Made by a program: the position numbers and the translations under genes
Assembly: GCF_905163445.1 (NCBI RefSeq)
Contig: NC_053204.1
Span: forward strand, 9,693,001-9,757,000
Direction of reading: 5' to 3'
DNA length: 64,000 bases
Source of the DNA: Pararge aegeria
Taxonomy: Eukaryota; Arthropoda; Insecta; Lepidoptera; Nymphalidae
The notes under the pieces: generated by a model
Told to the model about the DNA's origin: nothing
Database searches by the model: none
Seen by the model: only the letters and a program-made list of their open reading frames with translations
Shown here: positions 11,478 to 23,157 of the stretch, piece after piece
Numbering within the stretch: position 1 is the stretch's first letter
How the letters are laid out: the number at the start of each line of letters is the position of its first letter

Positions 11478-11665
11478 TTAAGAAAAGTATGCGAGTGATG
11501 ACTTACGGATCTGAAACGTGGTCGCTGACTATGGGCCTCATAAGAAGGCTTAGAGTGACTCAGCGGGCGATGGTGAGAGCTATGCTAGGAGTATATCTAC
11601 GTGATCAAACCAGAAATGAGGAGATCTGTAGAAGAGCTAGAGCTACCGACATAGGCTGGTGTGGA
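11478..11665 (+). pseudogene. RTE reverse-transcriptase fragment
   Basis: Translates to VMTYGSETWSLTMGLIRRLR then VTQRAMVRAMLGVYLRDQTR and NEEICRRARATDIG, the C-terminal part of RTE ORF2 that is deleted from the 23-kb copy. Short degenerate remnant. Confidence 0.8.
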
Positions 11666-11688
11666 TAATATTGTTATTATTAACATGG

Positions 11689-11890
11689 GAGTCCTTTCTG
11701 CTTCGCACCGCTAGGATCTGGAATGCCCTTCCAGCTTCCATTTACCCCAGTACCTACAATATGAGTACCTGCAAATCAAGAGTGAATAGGCAACTTCTAG
11801 GCAAGCGCGCTCCATCTTAGGCTGCATCATCGCTTACCATCAGGTGTGATTGCAGACAAGCGCTCGTCTATAAACATAAATAAAGAGTTG
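11689..11890 (+). pseudogene. C-terminus of a Jockey/CR1-like LINE ORF2
   Basis: Reads FLLRTARIWNALPASIYPST then YNMSTCKSRVNRQLLGKRAP and a stop, typical of the end of Jockey/CR1-type ORF2. Followed by CATCTTAGGCTGCATCATCG and TAAAGAG. A second piece of the same end is at 30675-30785. Confidence 0.75.
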
Positions 11891-12254
11891 AGAGAGATTT
11901 AGAGCGGAGACCCACAATGATGCCCCAATGCAAGCGGGCGGGTTTTGAAGCGGTATAATAGTGTACAAATTCAAATGGAACTAGGTTGTAAATTCAATAG
12001 TGGAGTACTAGGATTTATCTTAGAGTTGAAGCGAATATCCGATTTCGTCTGAGTAAATCGAGGAATATAGCAATCAAGGCGGGGCTTAAGAGCCGATAGC
12101 AGAGTTCCGAATAATCCTAGCTCCGTGCCTCACCTATTAACATATCAATATGAACTTCACTTCGCGGTATACTTATAGTACAAGTTATAAGCTTATTTCT
12201 TACCTACGATCCCGGGTCAAACTATCAGAGTTTTCATGTGCCTCAGCCAATTCA

Positions 12255-12372
12255 AAAAATTCAAAGTTCAAAATTCATTTATTTCAAGTAGCCCACGTAA
12301 GTATAAGCACTTTTGAAACGTCAATGTATGTTTGTAGTGACTCTACCACCGGTTCGGAAAGCCGATTATAGC
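12255..12372 (+). repeat. LINE 3'-end family L1 (TTATTTCAAGTAGGCC type)
   Basis: CATTTATTTCAAGTAGCCCA, TTTTGAAACGTCAATGTATG, GTGACTCTACCACCGGTTCG. Other copies at 34.1, 43.3, 48.4, 50.0 and 60.3 kb. Confidence 0.65.
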
Positions 12373-12379
12373 ATAAAAC

Positions 12380-12682
12380 GTAAGCTTATAGAAAACTCCT
12401 ATTATAGTATTAAGGATTACATGTATGATAAAAAAGCTTGGGTTTGAATTGCTCTTACTTCATAGCTCAACATTAACGAGACTGTGAGATGGTGATAACA
12501 AAAAAAAGGCTAAGTTTGTTGTGTGCTCTTCTTAGAATAGGGCGCGTTTGGAACCCTCCTAGCTTTAGTTTTAAGCAAACGAATGCTGTTATCACCATCG
12601 TCTCACCACCGTGTAATTATTATTTATGCATCAAAAGTGCTACCTATGAATAAAGATATTTTTGACTTTGATTTTGACTTTG
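12380..12682 (-). repeat. Related LINE 3' end with (GACTTT)n tail
   Basis: Minus orientation of the TAGCCGG/GTTATCACCATC type: GATGGTGATAACAAAAAAAG, AACCCTCCTAGCTTTAGTTT, tail TTGACTTTGATTTTGACTTT. Confidence 0.65.
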
Positions 12683-12910
12683 TCATTGTTGCAATGCTTT
12701 GTTCCGATCTGAAGGGCGTGGTACCTGGTTAATTAAAGGCAAATGGATGGGGCTTAGCACCTACGCCTCAGTTTGAGGGCACACAGCTCAGCACGTGTTC
12801 CTTGCATGCCCTGCGAATGTTGCTCTGTTTTATAGCGATGGTTTTCCACTTACTATCAGGTGGAAAATATGCTTCGTCCGTCAATTATAACAGTAAATAA
12901 AAAAAAAATT

Positions 12911-13312
12911 GGTTGTCTGTAAATTCGGCTTACTGACGATAGTTGAACGTGACAACGTCTTAAGAAAATTCTGATGGAATGGTTGCATTTTTCAAAAGAA
13001 AATTTTAATTTTATTTGTTTGATAGATATAAACAATTGACACCAGATTCACTTTTCACTGCACTTCATCCTTGCCGAAAACATGTAAATGTATTATTGTA
13101 TAGAAGCTGTCCACGCGGACGCATCGCTCACTCAAGTAGGAGAGAGACAGATGTCGCGGAGGCCGACTGTGCCTCTTTGTCGCTCGTTATGCGCTCTCGC
13201 TTGCACTTCAAGCCTTGAATTGAACGCCTCAGAGCGAGGTAACGCCGCATACGTCATGTTTTTTCGTGCGTGCAGCAGGCTCCATCGAATTATAAGACGT
13301 AGTCACGTCAAA
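12911..13312. mobile_element. MITE-like element F, copy 1
   Basis: About 400 bp. Shares with the 42.0-kb copy, in opposite orientation, GGCTTACTGACGATAGTT, GCTGTCCACGCGGACGCAT, CGCTCTCGCTTGCACTTCA and CATCGAATTATAAGACG. Inverted GTGACAACGTC-type repeats lie near both ends. Open frames within it (67 and 136 codons) are incidental. Confidence 0.7.
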
Positions 13313-13757
13313 AAAGAAAATAACCATCGTTATGACGATCTCCTTGGCGATGGTGAGCAAGCTCTAATAGCAAGCTCTAATAGTAATAAGAGTCTTATTC
13401 GGACACAGCTCAGTTTGTTGAAATATGTTGAAAGGAGTGGCATCGCTACGTTTACTATCTGTACAGCAGTTTCAGTAATATGTAAAATGACTTCATAAGG
13501 CAACTACTTTATCTTGCTGTGGGACAAAGCAGCTGACATAGATACTAAATATATATTATAAAAAAAACTGTCCGATCAATATACAAACTTCAATCATAGT
13601 GAAAAAATAAAAAAAATAGGTATACTTACCGTAGCTTCGCAAAATATTTATAATAATTTAATCTGTGTAAAACACAACATGAATCTTAAAAAAAAAGTGG
13701 CTATACAAAATCGACTTAACAGAAACGGTCATAAAGTTAGTGATATCAGCATATCAT

Positions 13758-13998
13758 TCGCCGACTGACACAGTGGGCAGCGACCCTGCTTTCTGAGTCC
13801 AAGGCCGTGGGTTCGATTCCCACTACTGGATAATGTTGTGATGAGCATGAATGTTTTTCAGTGTCTGAGTGTTTATATTTATAATCTAAGTATTTATGTA
13901 TATTATTCATCAGTCATCTTAGTACCCATAAAACAAGATACGCTTACTTTGGGGCTAGGTGGCGATGTGTGTATTGTCGTAGTATATTTATTTACACC
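13758..13998 (+). mobile_element. SINE family A
   Basis: Head CGCCGACTGACACAGTGGGC, B box GGTTCGATTCCC, tail GTCGTAGTATATTTATTTA. Confidence 0.85.
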
Positions 13999-14172
13999 CC
14001 CGAAAGTGAAGTCGAAGTCCTACCCACTGGGCAGGACGTATCACCGCCATAAGTATATATAATCGCCGTATAAATAATCCAAGTGTAAGATTACGATAGG
14101 TCCTACAGACGTATATATACATAGTTCTATTAGCCGAAGCATTTCAGCAGGTATCTTTAAGTATATCGCCGT

Positions 14173-14647
14173 ATATATCCCTATCCCTATCCCTATCCCT
14201 ACTAATATTATAAATGTCAATGTCAGTTTGTTTGTTACGCTTTCACGCAAAAACTACTTAACCGATCCTAATGAAACTTTGTACACATATTCTTGGAAGT
14301 GTTACAAGTAATATAGGATACTTTTTATCCCGACATTAAGCTCGGTTCCTTTGGGAGAGGGGATGAAAATGTTTGACGATTTCACACCATAACTCCGACA
14401 AATTATAACCGATTTGAATAATTATTTTTGTACTATAGAGGTTATAGTGTGTTTAATTTTGTCCAAACTTTGTTTAGATCTGAATGTGGTTGGAGATAGA
14501 GGACAGAACTCAGCGGACTGCAGCAAACCCCTCATTTAAGGCTTAGCGATACTGAATACTTTAAATTTTTTTTAGAACTACAACTATATTGAATGCCACA
14601 TCAAAAAACCAAATCAAACGCAGACGAAGTCGCGGGCAACAGCTAGT
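14173..14647 (+). mobile_element. Lep1-type Helitron, near complete
   Basis: Starts TCCCTACTAATATTATAAAT and ends AGTCGCGGGCAACAGCTAGT with T following. A CCCTAT repeat precedes the 5' end, apparently grown from it. Confidence 0.8.
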
Positions 14648-15257
14648 AAATATATATTTATACGCAGGTATCTTTAAGTATATACGTATATATAACAATA
14701 CATGCATCGACTAATAGAACTACGTGGTTCTATTATTCGAAACATATCAGCAGGTATCTTTAAGTATAGTGCCGTATATATATAATCTGAGTATAAGATT
14801 ACGATAGATCCTACAGTCGTACTCGTATATATATGTCGGATCCATTAACATATCAATATGAAAGCCATCACGTTAAGGTATGGTACAAGTTACAAAGTTA
14901 TAATTTGAAGTAGTGTCTTAAACTTTTTAATTACACGTCGCTTAGAAGTCGCAGTTAGGTACGGTTTGGTCAATTATGACAATCAGAATTCTGAAACGTA
15001 CCTTTGCTCGCTTACCTAATAATTCTGACATGTACCTTTACTCACTGACCTTATAATTCTGACATATACCTTTACTCACTGACCTAATAATTGCTTGTTC
15101 ATTTGACATGTTCTAGTTATTGCTAAAGCATATGAAAAAAAATCGATTTTCATTTACACGTTGTATAAATTGAGCGTTTTTAAGTCAGCCGAAGGAAAGG
15201 TTGCCTGAGTGTCATAAATGTTAAGCGAAAGGACACTAGATACTTACTTTTTAAAAG

Positions 15258-15425
15258 TTTGGCCTTGACTGTAATCTCACCTGATGGTAAGTGGTGTTGC
15301 AGTTTTAGATGGTAGCTAACCTGTTAGGGATATCCTAGTTATAGTTAACCCATATAACAAATTGGTTTCTACGAGATATCACTGTCACCGAGTGGTAACT
15401 AGCCGCGGCAGAACAACCAGACCTT
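15258..15425 (-). repeat. SINE family C part
   Basis: CTTGACTGTAATCTCACCTG, AGCTAACCTGTTAGGGATAT, GAGTGGTAACTAGCCGCGGC. Confidence 0.7.
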
Positions 15426-15687
15426 ATCAATTTCTAAATTGCCTTCACCGGGGAATAAATCCAGGACTTCCCACTTATAAACCACATCGCTCTTCACTAC
15501 GCCAGAGGGATAAATAAGAGACCACCTGAGATGCATTAAAAATGAAATTATTATCAATTAATTTGATTGTATTTATATTTTGGTATTATTTTATTAAGTA
15601 GATATTACAGTGTCGTGTCTTTTATTTAATGACTGTTGCTTATTGCCCAAAACAAAAGATATTGCCCTTATCTTAAGTTTTATTATT

Positions 15688-15957
15688 ATTAAATAAATAA
15701 ATATATTTAATATTACCACGAAGCACACATTGCCATCTAGCCCCAAAGTAAGCGTAGCTTGTGTTATGAGTACTACGAGGACTGATGAATATTTTTATGA
15801 ATAATATACATAAATACTTAGAATATACATATAAACACCCAGACACTGAAAAACATTCATGCTCATCACACAAACGTTTTCCAGTTGTGGGAATCGAACC
15901 CACGGCCTTGGACTCAGAAAGCAGGGTCGCTGCAAACTGCGCCAATCGGCCGTCAAA
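15688..15957 (-). mobile_element. SINE family A
   Basis: Complement orientation: AAATAAATAAATATATTTAA tail, then GGGAATCGAACCCACGGCC and TGCGCCAATCGGCCGTC. Confidence 0.85.
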
Positions 15958-16228
15958 TATAACTATATCATAACTTGAGCTAAGGGCAAGAATAAGATAT
16001 TCATCGCCACAATCTCAAGACTTGCGCCAACTTCTAGCCACATGAATATCTGCATTTGGCGTCAGATCTGTATTTACTATTTACCATATTTGGGTATAGC
16101 TTTTACAATAATGTAATAATATTATAATATTAATGCTTTTCCTTGTAGTGAAGTTCCGTCTACGACTTCGTCTGCGCGAAGCTATTGTGGAAGTTAGAAG
16201 ATTGCCGGTGCCAGTGCAGTGTTGATAC

Positions 16229-16318
16229 GGCCGATTGGCGCAGTGGGCAGCGACCCTGCTTTCTGAGTCAAGGCTGTGGGTTGGATTCCCACAACTGGAA
16301 AATGTTTGTGTGATGAAA
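16229..16318 (+). repeat. SINE family A head
   Basis: CGGCCGATTGGCGCAGTGGG head with B box TGGGTTGGATTCCC; truncated after GTTTGTGTGATGA. Body pieces continue at 16606-16643 and 17310-17447. Confidence 0.75.
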
Positions 16319-17309
16319 TGATGAACAATGATGAACCTTTGAAGGCGCCAAATTTTATAATAAAATACCTATACTTATAAAAAATATAAACTCATTTAAT
16401 GTATTCAAAACTAAAGTAGCTTCTTATATATTAAGTAATACCAATAAATTTAAAGACGAATACATTGAATGAGTAGATAATAGTAAAATTGAATTTAGTT
16501 TAGTCTAATGGCGAAGTGTATTAATTTATTATAGAAAACTAAGTTTCCTATGTAAGTGACTTAGGTGTTTTTATGGGAATAAATGTCTTTAAACCTAAAC
16601 CTAACATGAATGATTTTCAGTGTCTGGGTGTTTATCTGTATTGTTAGAAATATTGGGTTAGGCTCTCATAAATAAAATACAGTGCACATATTTAAGTTAT
16701 TTATTTACTTTGTACTTCGAGATTTATTTTAGTTACCTACTTGGTAAACATGTTTCATACTAATACTTTGCTTTCGCTTTATTTAAAGCAGTTACTTATA
16801 ATTTATCATCGTACCTACCGACTTAATAGGTTTGAATAGTTTTACAAAGTTTACTTATCATGCCTAAACTATAATCGATTATTATTTTGTCACAATGGTG
16901 CTTATAACGGCTTCTAGCAACTAAGTTTAATGTAAATGTGTTAATACTCATCTCCAATCTCGTCAGCAACTTGTGGTTTGTAAGAAAGTACGTTTCAATG
17001 ACTCGCAATTAAAGTGGTTGTTCGTTTTACTTTCCTTTATTAACAATTACTTCTTCTCATAATTAGGTGTAAGAGAACAGAATGACCTTTTAAACTTCTA
17101 TCAACTGTACTTTTTAGTTTTAACCATGCTTGTTTTTCCACCATCACCGGTTAATTCCCCCTTTTTTCCCACTGACATTCCGCCTACCAAGACCTACCAG
17201 CTTTCGTTCAGGAATCGGGAATCCTAACTAATTCTTAGTGCTGTTTATTACAATTTGTTTGTTTGGATGTTTTATTTATTTATATTTATTCCAAATGTTA
17301 GTCCATAGT

Positions 17310-17447
17310 ATATTAGTATGTTATAAGTATTTATGTATATTAATCGTAGAATATTCATCAGTCATCGTAGTGCCCATAACACAAGCTACGCTTACATTGG
17401 GGCTGTTGGCGATGTGTGTATTGTCGTAGTATATTTATTATTTATTA
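17310..17447 (+). repeat. SINE family A tail part
   Basis: ATAAGTATTTATGTATATTA, CCCATAACACAAGCTACGCT and GTCGTAGTATATTTATTATT. Confidence 0.7.
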
Positions 17448-17959
17448 GTATTAAGAAATTGGGGTAGCTTAGCGGGCCTCTGGTGCCTCATTAGTTTTTC
17501 TAACTATTTTCTATTATCATTATCCACAGTCTATTAACGTCCCACTGCTAAGTGCAGGCACAGGTTTTTAGAGCATGGACCCAACACGCTGCTTCAATGT
17601 GGGTTGGTGGGCTTTAATGACTTTTACTGTGACTGGTTGGTTGATAAATGCTATAAATAAAATGGTAAGGGAGTTCTTGGATAATAAAATATAATTTATT
17701 TGGGTACTAATGTAATTTATATGTTATTTTTTAATTGACATTCAATGTTTTTAAATAAATTTACTATACCATACAGTAAAATTTAATGACATTTTTATTA
17801 TATTCAGCCGATTATTTTGATTTTGATGTTTTTTTTTAGTTATTACATAAATGAATTTGTTTAAATTAAGATTTGCACGTCATAATATACAATGTTTCAT
17901 GCAAATAAAAGAATTTGAATTTGAATTTAAATTTGAATTTTACCACAATTAAGTGGCGG

Positions 17960-18238
17960 AGGAGGAGGAGCTCGACTTCACTTTCGGGGGGAGTTCCTCC
18001 CTTTCCTAAGTTATGTGCGTTTTAAGTAATTAAAATATCACTTGCTTTGCCAGTGAAGGAAAACATCGTGAGGAAATCTGCAGGCCTGAGAGTTCTACGT
18101 AATGATCTCAAAGGTGTGTAGAGTCCACCAATCCCCACTGGGCCGGAATGGTGGACTACTGCATAACCCCTTCTCATTGTGGGAGGAGACCTGTACCCTG
18201 TAGTGGGCCGGTAATAGGTTGATAAAATGATGATGAAC
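17960..18238 (+). mobile_element. SINE family B
   Basis: CTCGACTTCACTTTCGGGGG head, GTGCGTTTTAAGTAATTAAA, ACATCGTGAGGAAATCTGCA, GGCCGGTAATAGGTTGATAA end with a GATGATGA tail. Confidence 0.78.
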
Positions 18239-18654
18239 CGGGGCCGACGGCTTTACGTGCTCTACGAGACACGGGGACTGACACCGCGAACATCTCAACT
18301 CTCGGCTGGTACCAAAAGTTTTTAAATAGAAAATACACAACACCTTATATTTTTTGGCCGACCCGGGATACAAAGCTAGGACCTGGTGATCCGTAGTTGA
18401 ACATGCTAACCGCCAGACCAACGAGGGATTAATACAGCCTGTTATATTTAATAACTAGCGATTCTCCGCGAATTTGTCTTCTTTTTTCCAGACAAAAATT
18501 CATCTCCCAATTTTCATAAAACATGTATTCTAAACTTCGATTTAAATGAATTATTCATCTTACAGTTGATTTTTAATATCTTATTAAAATAGGAATCCCA
18601 TGAGGGATCGATTTTATGACTTGAAAAGTAAATGTCTGATTTCCGAATTTCTTT

Positions 18655-18975
18655 CGTGTAGACCACAGACAGAAATAAAAACATACAGAACCCGCATTCA
18701 TCCAATATTGCATGCAGTGCATCTAAAACAGTAAAAACGCCCCGCACTCGTCTCACTTCACACCCGCGGAATGTTGCTAGCTCACATAACTTTCGCATTT
18801 TCCCCATTTTATGGAAAGCGTGTTAGAACATTAGAGATAAAATTATTACTGTCAACTGCTAAATGGAATGGAGTGACTAGCCGCCTTTTCGAGAAACACT
18901 ACTAAAGTAGAGTGGGTTTTGATGCTTCAATATTAGACGTGTACACGGTTTCTGTATGTTCTTAAATCTGTGACC
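18655..18975. repeat. Repeat family G, longest copy
   Basis: ATTGCATGCAGTGCATCTAA, TCTCACTTCACACCCGCGGA, ATGTTGCTAGCTCACATAAC, GTTAGAACATTAGAGATAAA, ending TATGTTCTTAAATCTGTG. Partial copy at 31138-31300 and split copy at 60715-61360. Confidence 0.65.
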
Positions 18976-19364
18976 ACGGGTATAAAAAAAAACCACTTAC
19001 ATTTACAAATTCGGTATAAGCTGGGACAAGGCTCTAGAAGAATTGCTAATAAAAAAAATTTAAGATCAGGATAAGTTTTTAAGTTAAAAAAAAAAAAAAT
19101 TAAATGTCCCCTTTAAAATCCCTTGCGATTTTTAAAAGTCGTGTAAGGAAGCACTATTTGTCACTTGTTAATATTATATGTATATGTGTGTGTATTTATG
19201 CATATTTATTAATATATATTGTATTTATATAAATATTTATATATATTATATTATTACATTTATTATTTTATTTAATTATTTATGTAAATAATATATATAA
19301 ATATATATATTTTTTATATATATAATTGCGATTTCCCGTATCTCATTGCCTTATTCCAATAGTT

Positions 19365-19505
19365 AAGGTAGCCTGGAAGAGATCACTGTTAGTGATAAGG
19401 CCGCCTTTTGCATATAATTTATGTTAATGTAAGTGTTCCTGTGTGTGTTCCTTTATTATGCAATAAACCTTTATTATGTATAAATAAAATAAAATAAAAA
19501 TAAAT
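19365..19505 (+). mobile_element. LINE tail with hairpin, variant stem
   Basis: GGTAGCCTGGAAGAGATCAC, stem ATCACT/AGTGAT (19382-19387, 19391-19396), AAGGCCGCCTTTTGCATA, AATAAAATAAAA tail. Confidence 0.7.
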
Positions 19506-19509
19506 AAAG

Positions 19510-22500
19510 GCAAATTTTGAAGTGAAACACATTTTTTAACATATATGCTTTAATCCAATTTATGCTGATTACACTTCATGAGCATTATGTGGGTACGTAA
19601 TATCAAAGTCACGTTTGGAATTATCGAACAATTTACAACCTTATTTCTTTTAATAAAAGGTGATATTTTACAATGAACGAGCGTGTATTAGTGTAATTTC
19701 ATCAACGCGTCAAAAATATGTTCAAATTTAGAACATATATTTTTTCTAAATGCTGTTTTTTGTTTGAACTCTATCGACATTAAGAAAATTTGCACGTTGA
19801 TAAAACCATTCTTATTGCAATGAATTTAACACTATAATTTAATAAAAACCGTTGAGCACGTTTTTTCAAAATATACTATCGTCACTGCCTTTTTCACGTA
19901 TAGAAAAAAAAACCTACTATAAAAAGAAAAAAAAACTAATACAAAATTTGTTATAATGGCTAAATTAAATACATATTTAATTTGTTAAATAATTAAAAAG
20001 TTAACACTAATATGTTGATCGTTAATTTTCAAAATGTAACATTGACTCAGTAATTAATTTTATTTTTTTACTTTAGAAATATTGACAGTATGTTTTGAAC
20101 ATTCGATTCGTTCCTAAATCTAAATGACAAGCTCTTGATTTTTAACACTCAAAAACAATTATTTTAACAACTCTTATTAATAACAACGGATTCTTATAAG
20201 CAACATAAAATGTAATGGATGTATTACAATTAATTAATGTTAAAAACATGAAGTTTTAATGAAAAAAGAGGAACGCGTTAGTCGCAGTCTACTTACTTAT
20301 TTAATTATATTTCTGCAAAAATAACACAAAATTGCATAGAAATTCAGTCTATTGTAACAGAGTCGGTTTAAGTAACAAATTATTTTTATGGGCTCATTTC
20401 GTTAAACAAATAAAGTTCAGTTTTTAACCTAGCGAAAATCCATGATTAAAGTATTCTTAATTCCTTTGTTAATTCCATTAAGCTAAATAAGAGTTAACCG
20501 ATAAACCTATTTTTTTATTCCATTTACATCTAAAAAGTTCGTTTTTTATTTATTATTAGATTTTGGCAATACCTTACGTGATATTTTATTCTCAAAATGG
20601 CGTAAAATTATAAGGCACCGTTTGAATACATTACTAAATTTTATTTTTATCATGTAGAAGGACGAACAACGTAGCTACGATATTATTTCTATTTAACATT
20701 AAATAAACAAAAATGTTAATACACTCAAAATAAAATAATTAACTTTGGCACTATGAATTAACGTTAATTATTGATAATTCAAATGAACATTCATTTATTT
20801 TAAGCTATAAATGAATTTAATTAATGATATGTTTGTAATAATTGGAGTCTTTTTTTATCAAAAATTAAATGAAAGGATAAAAGGAAAATAAAATAAAACA
20901 AAATAATATATATTAGATATTTTTATTTAAATTCGAATTGTAGCAGTAAATATTTTCCATCTGTAAATATAGTCGTATTTTTATCAATGGATGGATTTGG
21001 GAAATTTTGAATAATTTTCGTTTTAACATTTAAAGTCAATCCATCTGACTTTATTTTATTTATTCTAAAAATAACGTGTTACAATAATCGAATTGAAAAA
21101 TAAAATAAAATAAAATAAAAGTAGCTTAATAACTTAAGAATAAAATTAATAAAAAACTTTGGTATCTGTATTAAAACCGATTAAATTTTGTAATAGAAAT
21201 GCTATTAAATGTAAAAATTACAATAATGATTTATTTACAATTAATGTAAGCAAGGGGGATTTAAATTAATAGTAATTAAACAAAAACTTATTATTATTGT
21301 CAGTTCGCGATTGAGTATTATTTCGTTTATTATTTACATTTCATGAAATGCAACAATTAAAATTGTTACTAATATATTACAGAAATACAAAATCATATCA
21401 GTTCGACACTCATCTAGATTTGAATATATTTTAGTAGATAACACTTTTAATATTTGAAATAATGAAAGAATTAAATTAAGGTTTAAAGAAAAAAAAAGAA
21501 ATTTTTAAAAATACATTTTTTTTTATCGGATAATTAATTCAACATTTTTAATTATATTAATGAATTAATTATCTTTATTTACTGGTAGAAAAAAAATTAC
21601 AAAAATAGGTATAATATTTAGGTGGTATTTAATTTGAAAACATCATTTTATTAATGTAGTTTCAGACGTTGGTTGTCTTTTATAACAATAAACGCTTTAA
21701 AGCACATCGCATATCGACTACTATCGCTTGAACTACTTATTGATTATTGATTCCACCACATATTCGGTTTTTATTGGCATAAGCGCCCATTTCATTTTTC
21801 AAGCGTCCAAAAGATTGCATGAGCTTCTTTGGAAAATCATCTAAACCAACAAAAACGATCGCTTGCGCGTATTTTGTGAAATAGAAGCTGAGAAATTTTA
21901 TTCGTTAACGCGACTGTTCATTGCAGAGCCAATAAAAATAGTTTAAGTAACTTATCGCTCACGCGATAGCAGTCGATGAGGCGAAGCCTTTAATAATATA
22001 TATCGAGAACAATTATTCTTAAAAACAAATGACGGGCTAGCCATCAGGGCAAATTCAAAATTCTCCCATAAATTTTGTAAAAAGATTCTATCCATAACAA
22101 TATTACCTATACATACATTAATAATAAAAAAACTTAACCAAAAGAGATCCTTCATAGGGAATCATTTATGTTCATGTGGCAAATGATTTTGAAGTTTTCT
22201 TTTTATGAGTTCACTTAAGGTGAATTGTCATAGTTTATATTGTTATATTTATTTATCGAACGAAATGAATAAAATGTGAGTTTTATTCAATTGATTGCAG
22301 TGTTGCAGTGATATTAAAATTTTAACCAACTGTCATTTATGAAATGTAAATTGACAGATCTTATTTGTCAAATTACTAATTATTATTTTAAATTAATTAC
22401 ATGTTGAGTTCAATGCAGTTCCTTAGTGGATATATTCCCTGGACTTTCTTTTACTAAAAAGTACCACCGATCAACTAGTACTAAGGATTCAGGAACCGTC

Positions 22501-23146
22501 GATCAACTAAAGCGAGTATGATTGAAGCGCAAAATCTTTTGCTTAAAAGTACATACTAGTATATTTCAACACACAATGGCGATAGATGTCGCATCATATG
22601 TTCCGAAATTGTATTTGAAAATCGAGTCTTACCACTTAAGCGATATGGTTGAATTTTGTAAAATGGAAGTAATGTATAACGATTGCGTATGCTAGTATGA
22701 AAGCATTGACAAATTATGTAGACCGTTAGTAATTGATCGATGGAAAGTACAGTTACCAATAAAAATGCATACATTCAAATATGTACGTAACGTATTCAGT
22801 GCGTATTATTTAACATTTTCAGTCATGCTTCCGAAGTATTATAATCGATTTATATCTGTGATAATTCACCTTAACGGTATTAAAATTTACTGTATTAAAC
22901 CGTAATCAACATATGTCTGGACGTATCGTCTAATTACAAACAAATAATAATTACAAATCGTAATAATGATAAGTCAGTCAAACAATATTCCTTACAACCA
23001 GACGTATTAGCCCAGAGTCAGTCCATACAGGGCGTGGTTTTTGTACACATTACCGTATAAAATTCTAAATTCATTTATTTACACCACTGCATAAGAGCAT
23101 TCGATTTATTTAATTATAAAATAAACTATTTTATTTATATTGTGTT
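19510..23146. other. Repeat-poor AT-rich block downstream of the receptor gene
   Basis: About 3.6 kb without any of the SINE, LINE-tail, Helitron or MITE families that fill the rest of the window. No convincing coding frame on either strand. A slightly more GC-balanced part lies at 21660-22160. May include distal 3' UTR or control DNA. Confidence 0.6.
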
Positions 23147-23157
23147 AAGTTTATTGA

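Noticed and set aside
13088..13498. 136-codon open frame as a gene
   Set aside because: Lies largely in a MITE-like repeat present in inverted form at 42 kb; no protein features.
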